NCBI RefSeq assembly: GCF_000817815.1
Contig: NZ_JPRD01000003.1
Coordinates: 124,001 to 188,000, forward strand
DNA length: 64,000 bases
Direction of reading: 5' to 3'
Source of the DNA: Vibrio owensii CAIM 1854 = LMG 25443
GTDB lineage: Bacteria > Pseudomonadota > Gammaproteobacteria > Enterobacterales > Vibrionaceae
How positions within the stretch are numbered: position 1 is the stretch's first letter; each line of letters starts with the position of its first letter. Below, piece after piece: positions 36,061 through 45,320 of the stretch. A model generated the notes under the pieces. That model was not told where the DNA came from. It made no database searches and saw only the letters and a program-made list of their open reading frames with translations. Position numbers and translations under genes: made by a program.

Positions 36061-37092
36061 CTAGGCGAAAGCTAATACGCCTTGAGTTTCAACTTCTACA
36101 GCCACGCTATCACCCACATTCAATGCTTGAGCTGAGGTAGCTAACAGTCGGTCACCATTGACATCAATCACGTAACGACAATGATCCCCCATAAAGTGCT
36201 GCTCCAGCACTTTTACTGCGCTCTCTTCATCAACCTTAATTTGTACATGCTGAGGACGTAGCAGTAATGCACACTCACTATCGCGTTGAATTTCCTGCTG
36301 AGCATTCGCTTCTACTACACCAAGGTGGGTTTCGTATTCATTGTCGGAAATTCGCTTCGCTGCAAGGTAGCTGCCACCACCTAAGAAGTCAGCAACAAAC
36401 TTACTCGAAGGTTGGTAGTAAAGCTCCGAGGCTGTGCCATACTGCTCGATCACACCATGATTCATGACTGCCATCTTATCGGCAAAAGCAAACGCTTCTT
36501 CACGACTGTGGGTGACAAAGATAGCGGTAACGCCCTGCTCTTTGAAAATTTTACGGATCTCTCGGATCAGTTCATGACGCACTTGGGTATCGATATTGGA
36601 AAATGGTTCATCCAACAACAGAAGATCCGGTTTGTAAGCCAGTGAACGGGCAATCGCCACGCGCTGCTGCTGACCACCAGAGAGTTGGTGAGGATAACGG
36701 TCGCCGTAACCTTTAAGGTGAACCAAGCCGAGCATCTCTTCGACTTTAATCAGCTTTTGCTGCGCCGATTCGTTCTTTAAGCCAAAAGCAATGTTCTCAG
36801 CGACTGTTAGGTGTGGGAACAAAGCGTAATCTTGGAAAATCATACCAATATTACGCTGCTCTGGTGGTAGCCAATTTTTACCATCATCAATAGTCAGGCA
36901 GTTCAAGCTCATTTGACCGGAACTCAGAGGAAGCAGCCCAGCAATGGCTTTCAAAAGCGTTGTCTTACCACAGCCACTTGCGCCGAGCAGACAGACAATC
37001 TGTCCTTGTTCAACTTCCAGAGAAAGCGACTCCAGAACAGTCTGATCGTCATACTGACAAGTTAGGTTTTTAATCGATAATGCGCAGCTCAT
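36061..37092 (-). CDS. fbpC: Ferric iron ABC transporter ATP-binding protein FbpC
   Basis: The protein has 343 residues. It has Walker A LLGASGCGKTT (near 36), the Q-loop MIFQDYALFPHLTVAENIAFGL, signature LSGGQQQRVAIARSL, Walker B LLLLDEPFSNID and the switch His in FVTHSREEAFAFAD. A C-terminal TOBE-like regulatory domain follows about residue 240. It powers uptake of Fe3+ delivered by FbpA. The ATG overlaps the fbpB stop codon in a TGATG arrangement, so translation is coupled. The three genes correspond to the FbpABC system known in V. cholerae at this place in the map. Confidence 0.93.
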   Translation of the reverse strand: MSCALSIKNLTCQYDDQTVLESLSLEVEQGQIVCLLGASGCGKTTLLKAIAGLLPLSSGQMSLNCLTIDDGKNWLPPEQRNIGMIFQDYALFPHLTVAENIAFGLKNESAQQKLIKVEEMLGLVHLKGYGDRYPHQLSGGQQQRVAIARSLAYKPDLLLLDEPFSNIDTQVRHELIREIRKIFKEQGVTAIFVTHSREEAFAFADKMAVMNHGVIEQYGTASELYYQPSSKFVADFLGGGSYLAAKRISDNEYETHLGVVEANAQQEIQRDSECALLLRPQHVQIKVDEESAVKVLEQHFMGDHCRYVIDVNGDRLLATSAQALNVGDSVAVEVETQGVLAFA

Positions 37093-38717
37093 CAGTGACT
37101 TTGCTCCAGTGAACGGTTAACAACAACAAGCGGGATCAACCCAACGAGAACCAGTAATACTGCCGGAAGTGCGGCAAGCTCTAAATGCTCATCCGAAGCG
37201 AAGTTGTAAACATACGTCGCTAAGGTTTCAAAGTTAAATGGTCGCAATAGTAGTGCAGCATTGAGCTCTTTCATCGACTCAATAAATACCAAAAGACCAG
37301 CAATCAAAGCGCCACGCTTAACTAAAGGAAAATGCACTCGCCAAAGCATGGTATTTGGCGTACACCCCATGGTTCGGGAAGCCATGTCTAACGATGGAGA
37401 GATCTTATTTAAGTTACTTTCCACACTGCCAATTGCAACAGCCGAGAAACGCACCACCATCGCGAAAATCAACGCGAACATGGAGCCAGAGAAAATAAGC
37501 CCAGGCCTGCCCCATTCCATTGCTTTAGCAATATCGTTAACACGGTGATCCATAAACAGCACCGCAACCATTACGCCGATAGCCAATACTGTACCAGGGA
37601 CAGCGTAGCCCATCGAAGACAAGCGCATAAACACTAAACTCGAGCGGCCACCGTTAACGCGTTGACTGAAGTTCACTGTTAAAGCAATCACCACACCGAT
37701 AATCGCAGCCGTGATGGAAACAACCAAGCTGTTTAGTGCGTACTCTCGAAACTCAGCAGTCCAGCTTTGTGCAAAGTAAGTGATGGCGTAATCAATCAAC
37801 TGTAGCAATGGGAAGATGAAGGCTATTGCAACTAGGCCCCAACACCAGATTAATGCACCCCATTTTTGCCAACCTTGTAACTCATAACGGAAATCTTCAT
37901 GGCTATTAAACTGACTTTGAAACAGCTTTTGCTTACGTCGACTGTAACGTTCAGCACTTAATAATAAAACAACGACGACCAACATAATCGCTGATATTTT
38001 TGCTGCGGCATTGAGGTTCGAATATCCAAGCCAAGTATCATAAACCGCAGTCGTAAGCGTGTTCACAGCAAAGTAGCTGACGGTTCCGAAATCACCGATG
38101 GTTTCCATCGCGACCAGAGACAAACCAACAGCGATAGAGGGTCTTACAAGCGGTAAAGAGATGCGCCAAAAACTTTCCCAAGGCGAGCATTTCAGTAAAC
38201 GCGCACTTTGTAGCAGAGAGACATTCTGTTCCATAAATGCAGCACGACAAAGCAAGTACACGTATGGGTAAAGCACCAAAGATAAGACTAATATCGCTCC
38301 ACCTAAGGTTCGAATATCAGGGAACCAATATTCTCCCGGGCCCCACCCCGTTATATCACGCAAAAATATTTGAATTGGCCCGGCAAAATCAAACCAGTCC
38401 GTAAATATGTAACCGATAATATAACCCGGCATCGCAAGTGGCAGAACTAAAGCCCACTGCAACCATTTCTCGGTTGGCAGTTTGCACATCGCCATAAACC
38501 AAGCGCTTGGGATACCGAAGATCAAAGAGACAAACATCACACCAGTTGTCAATGCGATGGTGTTATAGATATAGGTAGGCATGACTGTCGACATCAAATG
38601 TGTAAACAAGTCATCCGTCTCACCAATGGCGGTATAGAAGATCGCTAAGATCGGCAAAACCAGTAGCAGGGTAAGTACCCCACTACTGGTTTTCCATAAA
38701 GAGTGTTTATCTTTCAT
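37092..38717 (-). CDS. fbpB: Ferric iron ABC transporter permease FbpB
   Basis: This 541-residue protein fuses two permease halves, as is usual for FbpB, with about twelve membrane helices. Each half has an EAA-like loop: MEQNVSLLQSARLLKCSPWESFWRISLPLVRPS in the first and NKISPSLDMASRTMGCTPNTMLWRVHFPLVKRG in the second. It forms the inner-membrane channel for Fe3+. The gap to fbpA is 95 bases and contains a weak GGGGA/TCCCC hairpin, which may help keep FbpA more abundant. The 3' end overlaps the fbpC start. Confidence 0.93.
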   Translation of the reverse strand: MKDKHSLWKTSSGVLTLLLVLPILAIFYTAIGETDDLFTHLMSTVMPTYIYNTIALTTGVMFVSLIFGIPSAWFMAMCKLPTEKWLQWALVLPLAMPGYIIGYIFTDWFDFAGPIQIFLRDITGWGPGEYWFPDIRTLGGAILVLSLVLYPYVYLLCRAAFMEQNVSLLQSARLLKCSPWESFWRISLPLVRPSIAVGLSLVAMETIGDFGTVSYFAVNTLTTAVYDTWLGYSNLNAAAKISAIMLVVVVLLLSAERYSRRKQKLFQSQFNSHEDFRYELQGWQKWGALIWCWGLVAIAFIFPLLQLIDYAITYFAQSWTAEFREYALNSLVVSITAAIIGVVIALTVNFSQRVNGGRSSLVFMRLSSMGYAVPGTVLAIGVMVAVLFMDHRVNDIAKAMEWGRPGLIFSGSMFALIFAMVVRFSAVAIGSVESNLNKISPSLDMASRTMGCTPNTMLWRVHFPLVKRGALIAGLLVFIESMKELNAALLLRPFNFETLATYVYNFASDEHLELAALPAVLLVLVGLIPLVVVNRSLEQSH

Positions 38718-38812
38718 TGCCTAAAAACTACAAGGCTTGATGAAATACAATTGCCGTTGCAAATACATCTCACAAATTAAAGAGAAGGGGAATTAAATCC
38801 CCCTACATGAAA

Positions 38813-39826
38813 TTAAAGGTCAAACTTCACTTCATCTAGAAGTTTTGTTGCCGCTTCATGATGTGATGCAATGTCATCTAAAGAAATAGTATCCGCTTTA
38901 AACTCACCCCAAGATGCAACTAGCTCAGAAGGCTTAACACCTGGCTTCACTGGGTATTCGTAGTTCACTTCAGCGTACATGCTCTGAGCAGTATCACCCG
39001 CTAGGAATTCCATAAGCTTAAGTGCGTTATCTTTGTTTGGCGCGTACTTCGCCATCGCCATACCAGAGATGTTTACGTGCGTACCTGTTGTCTCTTGGTT
39101 AGGGAAGTTGATGTATACCGCATCCGCCCAAGCTTTTTGCTCTTTGTCGTTAACCATCTTACCTAGGTAGTAGCTGTTACCTAGAGAAACGTCACATAGA
39201 CCTTCTTTGATAGCTTTAACTTGAGCACGATCGTTACCTTGAGGCTTACGAGCTAGGTTCGCTTTTACGCCTTCTAGCCATTCTTTAGTTTCAGCTTCAC
39301 CGTGATGTGCAATCATCGCAGACACTAGAGAAACGTTGTAAGGGTGCTTACCACTACGAGTACAGATCTTGCCTTTGAATTCTGGCTTAGCCAGATCTAG
39401 GTAAGTGAAGTCACCACCTAGCTTACCAACGCGGTCACGAGAAGAGTAAACGCTACGAGTACGGGTCGTTAGTGCAAACCACTCATTGCCGTCATCTTGA
39501 AGTTGAGCAGGAATGTTCTTCTCAAGAACTTCACTGTCAACTTTTTGAACAAGTTTCTTGTCTGTCAGTTCAGATAGACGACTGATATCAACCGTTAGGA
39601 TAACGTCAGCAGGGCTGTATTCGCCTTCCTGAGCCAACTTCTCTGCTAGGCCTTTTTTAGCAAATTTAACATTTACTTTAATGCCAGTTTCTTTAGTGAA
39701 CTCGTTGAACATAGGCTCAACTAGGAAAGGTTGACGGTAAGAGTAGACGTTCACTTCTTCAGCTGCCATTGCTGTTGGAGCAAGAGTCGCACACGCAAGT
39801 GCAGAAAGAGTCAGCATTTTTTTCAT
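38813..39826 (-). CDS. fbpA: Periplasmic ferric iron-binding protein FbpA
   Basis: I choose the ATG at 39826 (337 residues, MKKMLTLSALACATLAPTAMAAEE), because AAGGAT lies eight bases upstream and it gives a clean signal peptide of about 21 residues. An upstream TTG-initiated extension is not credible. Mature start is EEVNVYSYRQPFLVEPMF. The paired tyrosines of LGNSYYLGKM near residue 215 match the Fe3+ ligands of the ferric-binding-protein family. It captures iron in the periplasm for FbpBC. A Fur-box-like sequence overlaps the leader at 39842-39860. Confidence 0.94.
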   Translation of the reverse strand: MKKMLTLSALACATLAPTAMAAEEVNVYSYRQPFLVEPMFNEFTKETGIKVNVKFAKKGLAEKLAQEGEYSPADVILTVDISRLSELTDKKLVQKVDSEVLEKNIPAQLQDDGNEWFALTTRTRSVYSSRDRVGKLGGDFTYLDLAKPEFKGKICTRSGKHPYNVSLVSAMIAHHGEAETKEWLEGVKANLARKPQGNDRAQVKAIKEGLCDVSLGNSYYLGKMVNDKEQKAWADAVYINFPNQETTGTHVNISGMAMAKYAPNKDNALKLMEFLAGDTAQSMYAEVNYEYPVKPGVKPSELVASWGEFKADTISLDDIASHHEAATKLLDEVKFDL

Positions 39827-39841
39827 TATCATATCCTTAAT

Positions 39842-39860
39842 CATAATGATAACAGTTATC
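39842..39860 (-). promoter_or_regulatory. Fur box-like operator upstream of fbpA
   Basis: The minus-strand sequence GATAACTGTTATCATTATG matches 14 of 19 positions of the Fur consensus (GATAATGATAATCATTATC). It sits just ahead of the fbpA ribosome-binding site, so it would block transcription when iron is plentiful. Confidence 0.65.
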
Positions 39861-39911
39861 AACTGGGTTTAATTATATGCATGTAGCGCAGGAAAACAAT
39901 TCTACAAAATG

Positions 39912-39938
39912 AAAAACCTGCTCTATGGAGCAGGTTTT
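39912..39938 (-). terminator. Rho-independent terminator of amtB
   Basis: AAAACCTGCTC (39913-39923) pairs with GAGCAGGTTTT (39928-39938). On the minus strand the stem ends in T5. It separates amtB from the fbpA promoter region downstream. Confidence 0.85.
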
Positions 39939-39963
39939 GAATCATTTAGTTTGTAACTGTTTA

Positions 39964-41193
39964 TTACTTAACAGTAACAAATTCAGGGTAAGCACCAACA
40001 CCACAGTCGTGCATATCCATACCTTCTAGCTCTTCGTCTTCCGATACACGAATACCAATTGTCGCTTTCAGGATTGCCCATACCACTAGGCTTGCACCAA
40101 ATACCCAAGCAAAGATAACTGCCGCACCTAGAAGCTGTGCACCAAACGTTGCATCACCGTTGCTCAGTGGCACAACCATTAGGCCGAAGAAACCACACAC
40201 ACCGTGAACTGAGATAGCACCTACTGGATCATCAATCTTAATCTTATCCAAACCGATGATGCTAAATACCACTAGCGCGCCTGATACCGCACCAATCGCC
40301 ACAGCATAGAGTGGTGATGGAGATAGAGGGTCAGCCGTGATAGCAACAAGACCAGCTAACGCACCGTTCAAAATCATAGTCAGGTCTGCTTTACCCCAAG
40401 TTGTCTTACATACAAATAGTGCGGCAATTGCACCTGCAGCTGCTGCAGCGTTTGTGTTTAGGAAAATTTGACCAACTGCAGTCGCGTTCTCAAAATCCGA
40501 AACCATAAGTTGAGAACCACCGTTGAAACCAAACCAACCGAACCAAAGGATGAACGTACCCAATGTAGCGAGAGGCATGTTTGAACCTGGGATTGGGTAG
40601 ATTTCACCGTTTTTACCGTATTTACCTTTACGTGCACCCAGTAATAGTACGCCTGCTAATGCTGCTGAAGCACCGGCCATGTGTACGATACCTGAGCCCG
40701 CAAAGTCACTAAAACCTGCTTCTGATAGGAAGCCGCCACCCCAAGTCCAGTAACCTTCCATTGGGTAGATAAATGCAGTCAGTACCGCTGAGAAGATTAG
40801 GAAAGACCAAAGCTTCATACGCTCTGCAACTGCGCCAGAAACCACTGACATTGCTGTTGCTACAAATACTACTTGGAAGAAGAAGTCCGACTCTAGAGAG
40901 TGGTCTGCACCTTCACCTTGTGTGCCAATTAATGCACCAAATGATGGTAACCAACCGCCTTCACCGTTATCGACATACATAATGTTGTAGCCAACCAATA
41001 GGAACATGGTACAAGCGATCGCGTAAAGACAGATGTTTTTAGTTAGAATTTCTGTTGTGTTTTTAGAGCGAACTAAGCCCGCTTCTAGCATGGCAAAGCC
41101 TGCTGCCATCCACATTACCAACGCACCGGAAATGAGGAAGAAAAAGGTGTCGAGTGCGTAACGTAATTCAGTTACTGTTGTTGTTAATTCCAT
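39964..41193 (-). CDS. amtB: AmtB ammonium transporter
   Basis: The ATG at 41193 has GGAG seven bases upstream and gives 409 residues beginning MELTTTVTELRYALDTFFFLISGALVMWMAAGF; the longer open frame includes the glnK gap. About eleven helices are present. The twin pore histidines are in GSGIVHMAGASAALAG and GAISVHGVCGFFG. The N-terminus begins directly with TM1 rather than a long cleaved leader as in E. coli AmtB. The C-terminal tail (ISEDEELEGMDMHDCGVGAYPEF type) is the PII-contact region. It conducts ammonia under nitrogen limitation and is blocked by GlnK encoded just upstream. Confidence 0.95.
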   Translation of the reverse strand: MELTTTVTELRYALDTFFFLISGALVMWMAAGFAMLEAGLVRSKNTTEILTKNICLYAIACTMFLLVGYNIMYVDNGEGGWLPSFGALIGTQGEGADHSLESDFFFQVVFVATAMSVVSGAVAERMKLWSFLIFSAVLTAFIYPMEGYWTWGGGFLSEAGFSDFAGSGIVHMAGASAALAGVLLLGARKGKYGKNGEIYPIPGSNMPLATLGTFILWFGWFGFNGGSQLMVSDFENATAVGQIFLNTNAAAAAGAIAALFVCKTTWGKADLTMILNGALAGLVAITADPLSPSPLYAVAIGAVSGALVVFSIIGLDKIKIDDPVGAISVHGVCGFFGLMVVPLSNGDATFGAQLLGAAVIFAWVFGASLVVWAILKATIGIRVSEDEELEGMDMHDCGVGAYPEFVTVK

Positions 41194-41218
41194 GATAATT
41201 CTCCAATCCCTTGAATTC

Positions 41219-41620
<402 letters not shown>

Positions 41621-41670
41621 TTATCTCATTGATTTATATAGAATTAGTAAAATTAACAAACTTATAAACA

Positions 41671-41702
41671 AAAAGGGCGCACCATATCGGTGCGCCCTTT
41701 TC
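41671..41702. terminator. Terminator between yacL and glnK
   Basis: GGGCGCACC pairs with GGTGCGCCC, with A-tract and T-tract on either side (41671-41701). It ends yacL on the minus strand and keeps its transcription out of the glnK promoter. Confidence 0.85.
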
Positions 41703-41745
41703 ACAAATATAAGGCAATTCGAGTCTGACTACCCAAAACTGTGCA

Positions 41746-42114
41746 TTAAATGTTCAAAAAGTCTTTCCATTGCTCTATCAAGGCACAAAAGTCTTCTATA
41801 CCACAGCTGGCTGTACTCTCTGCATCGTAGAAATCAAACTCGCTTTCCATTTCCACTTCATACTCATGGCCAAGTGCGTTTTCTTGCACTAGCACCTCAT
41901 CACCGTGGATCATCAAACTGATCTCTGCACCAGTTAACCTATGCTCTTGAGATGGTGAAGAAAATGCCTGATCAATTAAAGCTTCTACCTGAGCAATTTT
42001 TGCTGGGTCTTTGCCTATTTCTTCTTGCAACCAACGACCCACAATCTCATGCCCCATGCTGCATTTGACATAGTATTCGCCCATCAATGTGTTGCGGATG
42101 AATTCAAATTCCAT
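41746..42114 (-). CDS. yacL: YacL family protein (UPF0231)
   Basis: This 122-residue acidic cytoplasmic protein matches the YacL family: MEFEFIRNTLMGEYYVKCSMGHEIVGRWLQEEIG corresponds to the E. coli N-terminus, and the C-terminal FYDAESTASCGIEDF to its conserved end. The biochemical function is unknown. In E. coli yacL lies directly beside acnB, and here it is the next gene downstream of acnB in the same direction, though separated by 348 bp with repeats and a terminator. AAGG lies eight bases before the ATG. Confidence 0.92.
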   Translation of the reverse strand: MEFEFIRNTLMGEYYVKCSMGHEIVGRWLQEEIGKDPAKIAQVEALIDQAFSSPSQEHRLTGAEISLMIHGDEVLVQENALGHEYEVEMESEFDFYDAESTASCGIEDFCALIEQWKDFLNI

Positions 42115-42190
42115 CGTGATCGCCTTTTCGTATCAATTTGGTGCGGAGTATACAGGGAGATTTGAGATGGGAGAAGCAGGAGACGAGAGC

Positions 42191-42265
42191 TCTCTCAATG
42201 GCTTGTTTAAAAGAGATTCCCGACTGCACTCCTTCGTCGCTTTCGGGAATGACATCGTTTTACTC
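42191..42265. repeat. Intergenic repeat copy A
   Basis: The unit begins TCTCTCAATGGCTTGTTTAA and continues through AAAGAGATTCCCGA. An inner palindrome pairs ATTCCCGA (42216-42223) with TCGGGAAT (42243-42250). Copy B at 42316-42380 has the same frame. The composition resembles the dispersed palindromic repeats common between vibrio genes. Confidence 0.65.
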
Positions 42266-42315
42266 TTAGCTATTTAATCGTCATCCTCAAGAGTGAGGCA
42301 CGAGCGAGTTGGGGA

Positions 42316-42380
42316 TCTCTCAAGACTTTGTCTAAAAGAGATTTCTATTCCCTCAGTCTAGGAAATGACGTAGTTCTAAT
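42316..42380. repeat. Intergenic repeat copy B
   Basis: This direct, imperfect copy of the unit at 42191-42265 shares TCTCTCAA, TTGT, TAAAAGAGATT and GGAAATGACGT-like blocks in the same order, with a degenerate centre. The spacer between the copies (42266-42315) holds an ATCGTCATCCTCAAGAGTGAGG-like stretch. The whole 42115-42462 gap contains no gene. Confidence 0.6.
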
Positions 42381-42400
42381 ATCTCGAAGCGCAGCATTCC

Positions 42401-42432
42401 AAAAAAAAAAGCGCCCACCAAAAGGTGGGCGC
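42401..42432 (-). terminator. Rho-independent terminator of acnB
   Basis: GCGCCCACC (42411-42419) pairs with GGTGGGCGC (42424-42432) around AAAA. On the minus strand ten T residues follow. Confidence 0.9.
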
Positions 42433-42462
42433 TTAACTAAGTATTCACAGAGCTCGCTAAGA

Positions 42463-45051
42463 TTACGCTGGCTCTTGGAAGATCACGTTATCTGCTTTCT
42501 TGGTGTACTGTTCCATCTTGTGGAAGTTCAAGTAACGATAAGTATCCGCAGCTGTCGCATCAATTTGCTCCATGTACGCTAAGTATTCTTCCTTAGTTGG
42601 AATCTTACCTAGAATCGCACCCACTGCCGCAAGTTCCGCTGAAGATAGGTACACATTTGCACCAGTACCTAGACGGTTCGGGAAGTTACGTGTTGAAGTC
42701 GACATTACTGTTGCTTTGTCTGCAACTCGTGCTTGGTTACCCATACATAGCGAACAACCTGGAGTTTCAATACGAACGCCAGCGCGGCCGTAAATACCGT
42801 AGTAACCTTCTTCTGTAAGTTGGTCACGGTCCATCTTCGTTGGCGGCGCTACCCATAGACGAGTGTCTAATTGACCATTGAACTTCTCAAGTAGCTTACC
42901 CGCTGCACGGAAGTGACCAATGTTCGTCATACAAGAACCGATGAACACTTCATCAATCTGTGTACCTTGAACGTCAGACAGAAGACGAGCGTCATCTGGA
43001 TCGTTTGGCGCACAAAGAATTGGTTCGTTGATTTCAACTAGGTCAATCTCAATCACGTGAGCGTATTCCGCATCTGAATCTGCTTCCATAAGCTCAGGAT
43101 TTGCCAACCACTCTTCCATCGCAGTAATACGACGCTCGATAGTACGACGGTCGCCGTAACCTTCCGAGATCATCCATTTCAGCATGGTGATGTTTGAGTT
43201 TAGGTATTCCTCAATAGACGCTTGAGATAGCTTAACGGTACAACCTGCCGCAGAACGTTCTGCTGACGCATCAGACAGCTCGAATGCCTGCTCTACAGTT
43301 AGGTGCTCAACGCCTTCAATTTCTAGTACGCGACCAGAGAATTCGTTGATCTTACCTGCTTTCTCTACTGTTAGAAGGCCTTGCTTGATGCCGTATAAAG
43401 GAATGGCATGCACAAGGTCACGTAGCGTGATACCCGGCTGCATTTCGCCTTTAAAGCGCACCAAGATTGACTCTGGCATATCCAGTGGCATAACACCGGT
43501 CGCTGCTGCGAACGCAACAAGACCTGAACCTGCTGGGAACGAAATACCGAGAGGGAAACGAGTATGCGAGTCACCACCTGTACCTACCGTATCAGGCAGA
43601 AGCATACGGTTTAGCCACGAGTGAATCACACCATCGCCCGGACGAAGTGATACACCGCCACGGTTCATGATGAAGTCAGGTAGCGTGTGGTGTGTGTTTA
43701 CGTCGACTGGTTTTGGATACGCAGACGTGTGACAGAATGACTGCATCACTAGATCAGCTGAAAAGCCAAGACACGCAAGGTCTTTTAGCTCATCACGCGT
43801 CATTGGGCCTGTGGTGTCCTGAGAACCTACAGTTGTCATCTTAGGCTCACAGTACTGACCTGCACGTACGCCTTCTACACCACATGCTTTACCCACCATT
43901 TTCTGAGCTAGCGTGTAGCCTTTGTCAGATGCAGAAGGGTCAACTGGCTTAGCAAATAGATCGGTTTCTTCTAAACCAAGAGAAGTACGAGCACGGCTTG
44001 TTAAACCACGACCGATGATCAGTGGAATACGGCCACCCGCGCGAACTTCATCAAGTAGTACTTTGCTTAGCGTAAAGCTAGAAATGTCTTCGCCGTTTTT
44101 ACGTACAACGCCTTCGTATGGGAAGATGTCAATGACATCGCCCATGTTCATATTTTGTACGTCTAACTCGATAGGTAGTGCGCCAGAATCTTCCATTGTG
44201 TTGTAGAAGATAGGAGCAATCTTACCACCTAGACAGATACCACCTGTGCGCTTGTTTGGTACGAATGGGATGTCTTCCCCCATGAACCAAAGAACAGAGT
44301 TCGTTGCAGATTTACGTGAAGAACCCGTACCAACAACGTCACCAACATACGCTAGTGGAATGCCATCTTTTTGCAGTTCTTCGATTTGATTAATTGGACC
44401 AACGCTGCCTGGTTGGTCTGGAACGATGCCATCACGTTCCATTTTCAGCATCGCTTTCGCGTGTACTGGGATATCAGGACGAGACCAAGCATCTGGTGCT
44501 GGAGATAAGTCATCGGTGTTGGTTTCACCGGTCACTTTAAAGACTTTAACGGTAATCTTTTCCGCTACTTTCTCTTTTGATGTGAACCATTCAGCATCCG
44601 CCCAAGATTGTAGAACTTGCTTCGCGAATGCATTGCCTGCTTTGGCTTTCTCTTCTACATCGTAGAAAGCATCGAACATCAATAGAGTGTGAGATAACGC
44701 TTTTACAGCAATTGGGGCAAGCGCATCGTCATCTAGGAACTCGACTAGAGGCGCGATGTTGTAACCGCCTTGCATCGTCCCTAGTAGCTCTGCGGCTTTT
44801 TCACGGCTTACAAGCGGTGATGCCACTTCACTTTTAGCAACAGCCGTCAAGAAACCTGCTTTTACATAAGCAGCTTCATCTACACCCGGTGGGATACGGT
44901 TCTCTAGTAGGTCAAGAATAAAGGCTTCTTCACCTTGCGGGGGATTTTTCAGAAGTTCAACAAGTCCAGCAACTTGTTCAGCGTCTAGCGGTTTAGGAAC
45001 AACTCCTTCGGCAGCACGCTCTTCGACGTGTTTACGGTAGGCTTCAAGCAC
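42463..45051 (-). CDS. acnB: Bifunctional aconitate hydratase 2 / 2-methylisocitrate dehydratase (AcnB)
   Basis: The enzyme has 862 residues, close to E. coli AcnB (865), and catalyses citrate-isocitrate interconversion in the TCA cycle. The N-terminal HEAT-like domain (about 1-160), swivel domain (160-370) and catalytic domains follow the AcnB order. The [4Fe-4S] ligands are expected at the Cys in [11 protein letters not shown] and the pair in [23 protein letters not shown] is another landmark. Translation starts at GTG 45051 with GAGAGG eight bases upstream. A seven-codon frame with a stronger site overlaps this start. AcnB apoprotein binds mRNA in E. coli, so control at this leader is plausible. 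Confidence 0.96.
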   Translation of the reverse strand: MLEAYRKHVEERAAEGVVPKPLDAEQVAGLVELLKNPPQGEEAFILDLLENRIPPGVDEAAYVKAGFLTAVAKSEVASPLVSREKAAELLGTMQGGYNIAPLVEFLDDDALAPIAVKALSHTLLMFDAFYDVEEKAKAGNAFAKQVLQSWADAEWFTSKEKVAEKITVKVFKVTGETNTDDLSPAPDAWSRPDIPVHAKAMLKMERDGIVPDQPGSVGPINQIEELQKDGIPLAYVGDVVGTGSSRKSATNSVLWFMGEDIPFVPNKRTGGICLGGKIAPIFYNTMEDSGALPIELDVQNMNMGDVIDIFPYEGVVRKNGEDISSFTLSKVLLDEVRAGGRIPLIIGRGLTSRARTSLGLEETDLFAKPVDPSASDKGYTLAQKMVGKACGVEGVRAGQYCEPKMTTVGSQDTTGPMTRDELKDLACLGFSADLVMQSFCHTSAYPKPVDVNTHHTLPDFIMNRGGVSLRPGDGVIHSWLNRMLLPDTVGTGGDSHTRFPLGISFPAGSGLVAFAAATGVMPLDMPESILVRFKGEMQPGITLRDLVHAIPLYGIKQGLLTVEKAGKINEFSGRVLEIEGVEHLTVEQAFELSDASAERSAAGCTVKLSQASIEEYLNSNITMLKWMISEGYGDRRTIERRITAMEEWLANPELMEADSDAEYAHVIEIDLVEINEPILCAPNDPDDARLLSDVQGTQIDEVFIGSCMTNIGHFRAAGKLLEKFNGQLDTRLWVAPPTKMDRDQLTEEGYYGIYGRAGVRIETPGCSLCMGNQARVADKATVMSTSTRNFPNRLGTGANVYLSSAELAAVGAILGKIPTKEEYLAYMEQIDATAADTYRYLNFHKMEQYTKKADNVIFQEPA

Positions 45052-45067
45052 GACTTTTTCCTCTCAT
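45044..45067 (-). CDS. Seven-codon upstream ORF overlapping the acnB start
   Basis: On the minus strand AGGAGG is followed after seven bases by ATG at 45067, encoding MRGKSRA and a TGA stop. The frame overlaps the acnB GTG (45051) in a different reading frame and ends five bases inside acnB. The ribosome-binding site is nearly ideal and better than that of acnB itself. Its second codons also contain the GAGAGG used by acnB. Real translation is inference. Confidence 0.4.
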   Translation of the reverse strand: MRGKSRA

Positions 45068-45320
45068 TGCGGTTCCTCCTTTTTTCTTACTATTTTTCAA
45101 AGTAAAGGAGTGAACATCCTTGGAAACTTGGCTCTCCATTGCCCTTGTTTTCATTCAATTCTGATTGAGAAACAGCGCCGTAGAGGCCAAACTGTGGGCG
45201 AAAGAATAGCAAATTTAACGTTAAATTAAAATCTCATCATTTTGACCAACATAGCAACTTACGACTAAAGTCCGGTAAATTATGGCTAAATATGCGGAGA
45301 TCTTGCTGTCCTATTCCCGG

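Noticed and set aside
42191-42380. CRISPR array
   Set aside because: Only two imperfect copies with a long centre, no regular spacers and no cas genes.
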